Shown: positions 1 through 5,956 of the stretch, piece after piece | Layout of the letters: every line of letters starts with the position of its first letter | How positions within the stretch are numbered: position 1 is the first letter of the stretch | Source: DATLXH01 sp035576005 | GTDB lineage: Bacteria; Acidobacteriota; Thermoanaerobaculia; Gp7-AA8 | Assembly (NCBI GenBank): GCA_035576005.1 | Contig: DATLXH010000122.1 | Span: 1-17,727 of the forward strand | DNA: 17,727 nucleotides | Direction: 5' to 3' | Made by a program: the position numbers and the translations under genes | Notes under the pieces: generated by a model | What the model saw: only the letters and a program-made list of their open reading frames with translations | Database searches by the model: none | What the model was told of the DNA's origin: nothing

Positions 1-76
1 CTCTCGCGGCCCCTCTCCCGGTCGCTTACGCGACCACCCTCTCCCCGCCGGGGAGAGGGATTCGCCCCTTCGGGCG
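1..76. repeat. GC-rich palindromic intergenic repeat, copy A
   Basis: Three hairpins lie back to back. GGTCGC/GCGACC (20-25 and 30-35) closes a TTAC loop. An 11-bp perfect stem, CCCTCTCCCCG with CGGGGAGAGGG (37-47 and 49-59), is closed around one base. CGCCC/GGGCG (63-67 and 72-76) closes CTTC. The block GCCCCTCTCCC (9-19), a 17-base spacer and the 23-base palindrome reappear in reverse complement at 10406-10458, so this is a dispersed repeat family and not a single terminator. It could still act as a transcription stop for whatever lies upstream of the window. Confidence 0.75.
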
Positions 77-100
77 CGAGTCCCGCCGCGTGTCATCACT

Positions 101-312
101 TCTTCATCAGCGTCCCCGCTGTTAACCCGCTTCTGATGAAGCCACTAACATTGGCCGCACTATTTGTGGCCGGACATTCCAATGTCCGGCGCGCCGGAGG
201 CGCGAGCGAAAACCGCCGGACATTGGAATGTCCGGCCACAAGCGCTTCCTGCGGTACCAAGGAGGGACGCTTCATCATCTTCACCGGCGTGTCCTCACGC
301 TGTTAACCCGCT
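101..312. repeat. Imperfect direct repeats flanking an inverted-repeat cassette
   Basis: The motif CGCTGTTAACCCGCT occurs at 117-131 and again at 298-312. The similarity extends upstream, so that 101-131 (31 bases) aligns with 278-312 (35 bases), both beginning TCTTCA and passing through GCGT. Between the two copies sits the 28-bp inverted repeat at 164-241. The arrangement resembles a cassette bounded by a duplicated flank. No ORF in the interval resembles a protein. Confidence 0.6.
164..241. repeat. 28-bp perfect inverted repeat with self-palindromic arms
   Basis: The left arm (164-191) and right arm (214-241) are exact reverse complements over 28 bases, separated by 22 bases. Each arm is itself a hairpin: CCGGACATT and AATGTCCGG around a central CC (left) or GG (right). 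The locus can therefore fold either as two small hairpins or as one long stem. No gene overlaps it. The nearest is the end of the DUF2071 gene at 385, which is transcribed toward it, so a terminator role for that gene is possible, although there is no T-tract. Confidence 0.85.
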
Positions 313-384
313 CGGGACGCCGTGTCGATTCCTTCAGTCAGTCGCCGCCCCTACCGGCCACACGCCCAGGCCTCTGGATTGGGG

Positions 385-1140
385 CTACACCGCGACGATC
401 TCGGGGCCGTAGATTTTTACGTTCACTCCCGCCGAGTAATGCCGCGTGACAGGGACTTCCGGGCGTTTCAGTCCAGAGGCCCACACGAGCGTCTCTTCGA
501 GCGAGCTCACCGAGGCGCGCTGAAGCATGTAGGGATGATGGTGGACTCGAGCCCGACGCAGAACATGGTTGTGCTCGGTATAGAGGATGTAGCGCTCAGT
601 GACGAAGTGATCGATGGTTCCCGGACTCGCCGGAGCGGCGGGGCCGTCGGGTGCATAGCTCACTCTGCAGACTGCGGCGTCGCCGCCGAGGGTTCGGCTC
701 GAGTTGAAACGACAGAGCCCTGCCTGATCAGAAGGACCATGAAAGTCGATCTCGGAGGGATAGTAGGGGAGGTGGTACAACAACCTCGCGGCTTCCACTG
801 CGAGGATGCTCGAAGCGTCGAGGCTGAAAAACCAGACTCCGGGATTGCCGCCCTTGTGTGAGACATAGGTGCGGATGTTCACCTCATGGAAGCTCGAGAT
901 GCCGGGGATTGCCGGTGTCATTGCCAGGCGCACCCCTGAGAGGGTGAAGGGGATCAGTCCGATGTATGCCTTTCCTTCGAAGAGATCGATGTCGAGGGAG
1001 CGGGGAACTTTCTCCCGGATCTCGTCGAAGGGTATCTCCCAATGGAGAAAGAGAAGGTGCTTCCAATTCTGAAACATGATGGGCGTGCGATCCGGTTCGC
1101 GCGCGGGGGACATCCGGTCGACAGAGTCCGTCGGTGTCAT
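385..1140 (-). CDS. DUF2071 (YqjF-like) family protein
   Basis: This 251-residue protein belongs to the DUF2071/YqjF family of soluble proteins of unknown biochemical role, whose fold is related to acetoacetate decarboxylase. The family opening is clear in WKHLLFLHWEIP (about residues 26-37). The family core follows: a segment reading GKAYIGLIPFTLSGVR, then the FHEVNIRTYV strand, then the GVWFFSLDASS strand near the middle. The length is normal for the family. Start choice is uncertain: ATG at 1140, 1113 and 1077 are all in frame, none has a clear Shine-Dalgarno, and the family signature only requires the last. The gene stands alone between repeat-rich gaps and ends TAG. Family assignment is confident; function is unknown. 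Confidence 0.88.
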   Translation of the reverse strand: MTPTDSVDRMSPAREPDRTPIMFQNWKHLLFLHWEIPFDEIREKVPRSLDIDLFEGKAYIGLIPFTLSGVRLAMTPAIPGISSFHEVNIRTYVSHKGGNPGVWFFSLDASSILAVEAARLLYHLPYYPSEIDFHGPSDQAGLCRFNSSRTLGGDAAVCRVSYAPDGPAAPASPGTIDHFVTERYILYTEHNHVLRRARVHHHPYMLQRASVSSLEETLVWASGLKRPEVPVTRHYSAGVNVKIYGPEIVAV

Positions 1141-1470
1141 GACGAGTCAGCGGTGCAGGTTCTGAGCCGCCGCGATGCAGATCAGCGAAGACTGCGCGGG
1201 AGAAAACGGTCAGTACTTCGCCGCATCATTGTTGGTGGGGCTGATTGTCTTTCCGTGACCCTTCATCTCTCCGGGGTAACCCGTCGGTTGAGCGGTGATA
1301 CTCCCGTCCGTCATCTCAGTCGGTCCGAAGCCTCCTCCGACCTGTCGTCTCATCCGCGCTCAAGACGATGAACGCCGCGAGGTGGCCGACAGCGGCCTGG
1401 ATGCGAGGCGCACGACGGTTTCGTGACGAGAGCATAGTTGACACTGTGTCGAGGGCAACCGGGGCGGGTG
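1141..1470. other. Intergenic stretch with no recognisable gene
   Basis: I see no credible gene, RNA or strong promoter in this 330-base stretch upstream of the DUF2071 gene. A TTGACA hexamer at 1438-1443 has no matching -10 box 16-18 bases downstream. Short open frames here lack ribosome-binding sites and resemble no family. Confidence 0.5.
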
Positions 1471-1606
1471 TAGGGACGCAGGGCCTGCGTCCGGCACCCA
1501 GACATTCGCATCAGGAGCGATGGCTGACGACAATCTTCTCGGTCAGGGACAGGGTATCGGACGCACGCCGTGCGTCCCTGCGCTCGCATTCTGTGAGAAA
1601 TGCGGG
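1471..1606 (+). repeat. MITE/REPIN-like element, copy 1
   Basis: A 110-base unit (1471-1580) is bounded by imperfect 29-bp terminal inverted repeats at 1471-1499 and 1552-1580. Each terminus is itself a palindrome: GGACGCAGG/CCTGCGTCC on the left and GGACGCACG/CGTGCGTCC on the right, each around a single base. A conserved 26-base tail (1581-1606, starting CGCTCGCATTCTGTGAG) continues past the right terminus. A second copy lies in reverse orientation at 17560-17727, nearly identical except for a 32-base insertion in its linker. No transposase is present. A palindromic pair in inverted order around a short linker fits REPIN or MITE architecture; which one cannot be settled here. Confidence 0.85.
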
Positions 1607-1610
1607 CTAA

Positions 1611-1648
1611 CGGGAGAGGGCACGGGAGCGGGAGCGGGAGCGGGAAAA
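1611..1648 (+). repeat. GGGAGC hexamer array ending GGGAAAA
   Basis: Three exact tandem GGGAGC units run from 1624 to 1641 and are followed by GGGAAAA; a degenerate GGGAGAGGGCAC precedes them. The same pattern recurs at 15129-15147 (two units plus GGGAAAA) and, inverted and degenerate, at 14963-14990. This is a low-complexity intergenic family. Here it lies about 110 bases upstream of the secreted-protein gene. Confidence 0.7.
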
Positions 1649-1754
1649 GCAGCCCTGGTTCGCGAGTATGCCGTGATCGGCGCGCTGGCGCGGCTTCCGC
1701 ACAAGAATGAGCTGTCAAGCGGACCGCCCGATGCGCGGATCAAGGAACTCCTCA

Positions 1755-2894
1755 ATGTGGAAACGAACGTTGCTCGCAGCTGCGTGGCTCGCCTCGGCGA
1801 GTGCATATGGACAGATCGCTTCCACTCCCATCCTGCCCTTCGATGCTACAGAGTCGATGGCTGTGGTCTCACCCCTCGCTGATGGATGCGTGGAGACGCG
1901 AGCACTCTGCAATACGGACATTCGTGGGAGGCTGGATGTCGGAGACTGCGCGACCAGCTCGGGAGGCCTTTCTGATGTCGTCTCGTTCGACGGGGTGGCA
2001 GGGCAGCTCGTCACTGTGATTTTCCGGGCGCTCTCCACAACCCTCACGAATCCATATCTGACACTGGAAGCGCCTGCCGGTGACGGCGTCATTCCTCCGG
2101 TAGTGACCGGGTCGAGGGGTGGGACGATCCGGTACACCCTTTCGAGTACTGGTCGATGGAAAGTTCTCGCAGGAAGTCGAGACCGCTTCGCATCAGGCGA
2201 CTACCTGATCTCGCTCTCCTGCGTCGCTCCTTCCGCCACGCCGACCGAACCACAGTCATGCGTACTTCAGGGACTTCAGTGCGGACAGACATCGGAGTGG
2301 GCACTCAGCCAGCAGAGTTGCCGCTTCCCTTCGCCTCCGCAGGATCCTTACGCCGGCTATGAGATTTACGCGGTTCAGGGTGATGTCCTGGCGATCGAGA
2401 TGAGCTCGTCCACGTTCCAGCCGCTCTTCGCGCTTTATGGCCCACGCAACGAACTGATCCTCTCGTCCCGGGTCTTGAGGGAGGGGACCGACGGCGCAGT
2501 TTTCACCGTGCCTTTCAGCGGCTATTACCGGATCGCGGCAACGACGAAGGAGTCGCTCACGGGCGGAGCCTTCAGCCTCAGGGTCGACTGCGCGATCTCG
2601 GGATGTCTCGCGCCAAAGATCCTCTCGCAGCCGCAGGACATTGCAGTTTCGCCCGGACAGCGCGCCACGCTGTCGGTCGAGCTCCATCAGATCGGCAGGG
2701 TCACCGCGGATTGGTTTCGTCTGGATGACTCGAACGTTCCTGTTCTCGCCGGATCCGGGACAACGTTCATGACGCCGCCTGTTACGGGTGGTGTCTCCTA
2801 CTTTGTCTCGGTTCGGAACGAGTGCGGGCAGGAAACTTCACGGGTGGTAAGGGTGCTGCCGCGGATCGACAGGAGGCGCGCAGCGAGGCGATGA
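1755..2894 (+). CDS. Secreted protein with two beta-sandwich modules and a C-terminal Ig-like domain
   Basis: This is a 379-residue exported protein of unknown function. The ATG at 1755 is chosen because AAGGA sits 8 bases upstream (1742-1746) and it opens a classical signal peptide: MWKR, a hydrophobic stretch to about residue 16, and likely cleavage near AYGQ (17-20). A further in-frame ATG at 1707 would bury that signal. Residues about 43-156 and 169-280 form two similar Cys-containing modules, each with a V-F-D/Y-Y-A-V-x-G-type strand and a G-Y/W-R/K strand, reminiscent of bacterial pre-peptidase C-terminal domains. Residues about 287-366 look Ig-like (SQPQDIAVSPGQRATLSV, then YFVSVRNECG). 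The C-terminus is very basic (RIDRRRAARR). There is no catalytic motif; an adhesive or surface role is inference. Confidence 0.8.
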   Translation: MWKRTLLAAAWLASASAYGQIASTPILPFDATESMAVVSPLADGCVETRALCNTDIRGRLDVGDCATSSGGLSDVVSFDGVAGQLVTVIFRALSTTLTNPYLTLEAPAGDGVIPPVVTGSRGGTIRYTLSSTGRWKVLAGSRDRFASGDYLISLSCVAPSATPTEPQSCVLQGLQCGQTSEWALSQQSCRFPSPPQDPYAGYEIYAVQGDVLAIEMSSSTFQPLFALYGPRNELILSSRVLREGTDGAVFTVPFSGYYRIAATTKESLTGGAFSLRVDCAISGCLAPKILSQPQDIAVSPGQRATLSVELHQIGRVTADWFRLDDSNVPVLAGSGTTFMTPPVTGGVSYFVSVRNECGQETSRVVRVLPRIDRRRAARR

Positions 2895-2940
2895 TCTCCG
2901 CGACGCCGGACCCGTGCCGAAACCGCTCTCCCGAGAAAGG

Positions 2941-3080
2941 TGCGAAGCTTTGGAGTGCGGCAGCCGCAGCTGCCGCTTTTGTGTCAATCCACGGAAAGAA
3001 AGTATCCCGCGTTGCAACGGTTTCGGCGTTGTGACTCAGAAAGCGGCAGCTGCGGCTGCCGCACTCCAAAGGCTTCGCCA
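2941..3080. repeat. Paired inverted copies of a 31-bp hairpin repeat
   Basis: A 31-base core at 2949-2979 (beginning TTTGGAGTGCGGCAGCCGCA) is the exact reverse complement of 3040-3070, with a 60-base spacer. Similarity continues outward through GCGAAGC on both sides with one-base differences. Each arm also carries its own hairpin, GCGGCAG/CTGCCGC. The pair fills the gap between two convergent genes (the secreted protein ending at 2894 and ppc ending at 3130), so it may stop transcripts from both sides. A third copy at 17478-17518 shows that it belongs to a dispersed family. Confidence 0.85.
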
Positions 3081-3129
3081 CGCTTTCGAAGGTCTTACTT
3101 TTTGATGAATCGCAGCGACACTCCGCACA

Positions 3130-5877
3130 CTATCCCGTGTTTCGCATTCCCGCAGCGATTCCGTTGACCGTGACCACGAATGCGTCGAGGAGCGCGGGGT
3201 CCTCCGAGGTTCTGAGACGTCGTAGAACCTCCGCCTGGACAACATTGATCGGGTCGACGTACGGATTTCTCACTTCGATGGAGTGACGGAGGACTCGATT
3301 CGTTTCGAGCAGGTCACGTCCCGTCACGACGCGGACGAGCTCAACAGTTCGCTGCAGTCGTTCTCGCAGGTCTGATCCCACTGCTTTGAGCGCTTCCGGT
3401 ACCAGGACCCTGTCGTAATAGGCGGCAATCCCGACTTCGGCTTTCGCCAGAACCATTTCCAGCAGGTCCATGGTGGATTCGAAGAACGGCCACTCCATGA
3501 GAGTTGTCCATGGGAGGCTCTCGTCGGGTGGTTCGGCGGAAGAACGCGTCCCGATCGTCTCGATGGCCGCGTCCATTCCCAGCCAGGAAGGAAGCAGGAG
3601 ACGATTCTGCGTCCATGCAAATTGCCAGGGGATTGCGCGAAGCGAGTCCACCCCTCTCTTTGCTCCACCACGCCGGGAAGGTCGACTTCCGATATTCACC
3701 GCACCAAGCTCCACTTCGGGGGTTGCCGTCCTGAAGTAGTCGAGAAACGCCGGTGTCTCATACACGACTTGCCGGTAGCTGGCCGCTCCTGCCGTCGCCA
3801 TGCGTTCCATCAGTTCCCGCCACTCCGGCTGGGGCGTACCGCATGGCACGAGCGTCGCGTCGAGGGTAGCGGTCGTGTAGATCTCGAGCGTTCGAAGTGC
3901 GACTCCGATGAGTCCGAATTCGGCCTGAATCATCTCTCCCTGAACAGTGACGCGGAGCCGGCCATCGACGGACCCGGGTGGTTGCGAACGGATGGCCACA
4001 TAGGCAGGTCCGCCGCCCCTGCCCACGCTACCTCCTCTGCCGTGGAACAGCGTCAGTTCCACGCCGGCTTTCCTGCAGACCTCGACGATCCGCTCCTGTG
4101 CCTTGAAAAGCTCCCACGAGGCGGCGAACCGGCCGGCGTCCTTCGCCGAGTCGGAGTAGCCGATCATGACTTCCTGTCTGCCTCCGATTCGCCCGAGGTA
4201 CTCCGGAGTGGCAAGCAGGCGGGCCATCGTGTCGCCAGCATTCCGCAGATCGGCGAGCGTCTCGAACAACGGAACAATGCGAGGATGAGGGACGCTACTG
4301 GCAACTCCGTCTGCGTTAATCGAATACTGACCGGTGTCACTAACCAGATCCTGCAGCCGCACAACTGCCAGCACATCCTCGACATTCTTTGTCATGGTGA
4401 TTACGTACGCACCGAGTGATTCAGGATGGATGTCGCGGATGGCATGGAACGTATCGAGATCTGCCTGCGCTTCCTCGTCCATTGGGGGGATCGTTGCCTC
4501 TCCTCCGCGCGCCAGCCCCTCGGCGGCACCAGGGCGAGCCAGTGCGTCCAGAAGCTGCCGATGACGTGCGGAGTCCTGCCGGACATCCAGCCGCACCAGC
4601 GTCACTCCGAAGCAGCTCACCCGTCGGATGATGTCGAGAAGCCGTCCTTCCGCAAGGATTGCATTCCCGGTCTCGTGCAGAGAGCGCCAGCAGACGAGCA
4701 AGGGGTCGAGAAGCTGTTGGCGATTGGCATAGACGGCAAGACTTCCCGGCCACTCCCGCCAGCCGTCATCTCGCTCCAGCGCCTTTTGAAGGGAGTCACG
4801 CGTCCTCAACAGCCGTTCCTTAACCTCCCTGAGCAGCAGCCGGTAAGGTTCGCGCGCTCTACTCTGCCCGGCGACCTCGGAAGGCTCCGGATCTGAATCC
4901 GCTGACGACGGAAGGCGCTCTCGGCCTGACCGCACAGCAGCGTGAAGCTCCTCCGATCCTGAGCTCATGGACAGCTCTGAGCGAAGTGCGTCGATCTCGC
5001 GGAGATAGAGATCCGCCGCCATCCACCTTGAAAGGAGACAAGCCTGACCCGTTACGTTCGCAGTGACATTCGGATTCCCATCGCGGTCGCCTCCGATCCA
5101 CGATCCGAACTGAATCGGCGCCGCATCCAGCGGCAGCGGTCGGTGGCATTGCTCGCGAAGCGCGCGGTCGAGGTTGCGGAGATATTGTGGAACGGAGTCC
5201 CACAAGGTCTGCTCGAAGATGAAGAGGCCTCCCTTCACTTCATCGATCGGGGTCGGGCGCTGGTGACGAACTTCGTCGGTCTCCCAGGCCGCGGTGATCT
5301 CCCGGCGCAGTGCGTCGACGATCTCGCGCTCGGCGAGAGACATAGTTCCACCGTTGTCCCGCATTACGAGATCGTCCCGCCTTGCCAGGAGTGCAGCAAT
5401 TCGGCTGTACTTCTGCAGCAGGGTGCGGCGGACGACTTCGGTCGGGTGGGCGGTCAGTACCAGTTCGATCTGCAGAGAGGTCACGGCTTCAAAGAGACGT
5501 TCGGGCGGCACACCCTCCGATCGCAGCCTGCCGAAGACCTCATCGCATGACCATGGCTGAGGAGGTGCGGCAGGATCGCGTTGATACTCGCGAGCGCGCC
5601 GGGTACGGTGATGCTGCTCGGCAATGTTGGCCAGATTCAAAAAGTGAGCGAAAGCCCTGGCAACAGGTAACGCCTCTTCAGTCGGTCGGGACGCAAGCAG
5701 TTGCGCGAGCGCGTCAAAGTCCCCGCTCTGGCCGGCCCGTGCGCTCTTGGCAAGAGATCGAACGCGCTCGACCATGGTGAAGAGCTCCTGACCTTCCTGG
5801 CCGCGGAGAGTCTGGCCGAGAAGGTCGCCCAGGAGATGGATATCGTCTCGCAGCGGCGCGTCGGCGGAGGAAGACAT
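3130..5877 (-). CDS. ppc: Phosphoenolpyruvate carboxylase
   Basis: PEP carboxylase makes oxaloacetate from phosphoenolpyruvate and bicarbonate in the cytoplasm, an anaplerotic reaction feeding the TCA cycle. At 915 residues it has full bacterial length. Landmarks include catalytic His144 in TAHPTE, GGDRDGNPN (about 262-270), GYSDSAKDAGR (573-583), the glycine-rich loop FHGRGGSVGRGGGP (611-624), and the conserved C-terminal MRNTG, whose Asn belongs to the aspartate-inhibitor site in the E. coli enzyme. All key motifs are intact. The ATG at 5877 is preferred because the next residues (LRDDIHLLGDLLG) match the usual N-terminus. An in-frame TTG at 5904 would add nine residues. Neither start has a well-spaced ribosome site. 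The gene is divergent from the kinase at 5957, with about 79 bases between them. Confidence 0.97.
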   Translation of the reverse strand: MSSSADAPLRDDIHLLGDLLGQTLRGQEGQELFTMVERVRSLAKSARAGQSGDFDALAQLLASRPTEEALPVARAFAHFLNLANIAEQHHRTRRAREYQRDPAAPPQPWSCDEVFGRLRSEGVPPERLFEAVTSLQIELVLTAHPTEVVRRTLLQKYSRIAALLARRDDLVMRDNGGTMSLAEREIVDALRREITAAWETDEVRHQRPTPIDEVKGGLFIFEQTLWDSVPQYLRNLDRALREQCHRPLPLDAAPIQFGSWIGGDRDGNPNVTANVTGQACLLSRWMAADLYLREIDALRSELSMSSGSEELHAAVRSGRERLPSSADSDPEPSEVAGQSRAREPYRLLLREVKERLLRTRDSLQKALERDDGWREWPGSLAVYANRQQLLDPLLVCWRSLHETGNAILAEGRLLDIIRRVSCFGVTLVRLDVRQDSARHRQLLDALARPGAAEGLARGGEATIPPMDEEAQADLDTFHAIRDIHPESLGAYVITMTKNVEDVLAVVRLQDLVSDTGQYSINADGVASSVPHPRIVPLFETLADLRNAGDTMARLLATPEYLGRIGGRQEVMIGYSDSAKDAGRFAASWELFKAQERIVEVCRKAGVELTLFHGRGGSVGRGGGPAYVAIRSQPPGSVDGRLRVTVQGEMIQAEFGLIGVALRTLEIYTTATLDATLVPCGTPQPEWRELMERMATAGAASYRQVVYETPAFLDYFRTATPEVELGAVNIGSRPSRRGGAKRGVDSLRAIPWQFAWTQNRLLLPSWLGMDAAIETIGTRSSAEPPDESLPWTTLMEWPFFESTMDLLEMVLAKAEVGIAAYYDRVLVPEALKAVGSDLRERLQRTVELVRVVTGRDLLETNRVLRHSIEVRNPYVDPINVVQAEVLRRLRTSEDPALLDAFVVTVNGIAAGMRNTG

Positions 5878-5914
5878 GACCGTAGTGTAGCTGCCGCCAT
5901 GCAATCCTTCCGCT

Positions 5915-5920
5915 TACAAT
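5915..5920 (+). promoter_or_regulatory. Candidate -10 box for the PD40 kinase
   Basis: TACAAT matches the sigma-70 -10 consensus at five of six positions, in the short gap between divergent ppc and the kinase. It would give a leader of about 30 bases, and the kinase ribosome site (CGGAG, 5946-5950) is well placed. No convincing -35 lies 16-18 bases upstream, so this is tentative. Confidence 0.3.
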
Positions 5921-5956
5921 CTACTTTCCCAATCGTCACAGAATCCGGAGATCGTA

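Noticed and set aside
37..59. The 23-base palindrome as a plain rho-independent terminator
   Set aside because: It lacks a T-tract and recurs with its flanking block at 10406-10458, so a dispersed repeat is the better explanation.
1438..1466. TTGACA hexamer as a promoter for the secreted protein
   Set aside because: The expected -10 position reads GGGGCG, so the hexamer has no partner.
1520..1882. Plus-strand open frame beginning MADDNLLGQGQG, with a matching minus-strand frame at 17362-17646 (MAEDNLLGQGQG)
   Set aside because: The shared peptide arises entirely from the two copies of the palindromic element. Outside the repeat the two frames have nothing in common and there is no ribosome site, so these are artefacts and not a gene family.
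2782..3245. Several short frames with runs of alanine between the secreted protein and ppc
   Set aside because: The alanine runs are the translation of the GCGGCAGCTGC-type hairpin repeat; no frame resembles a protein.
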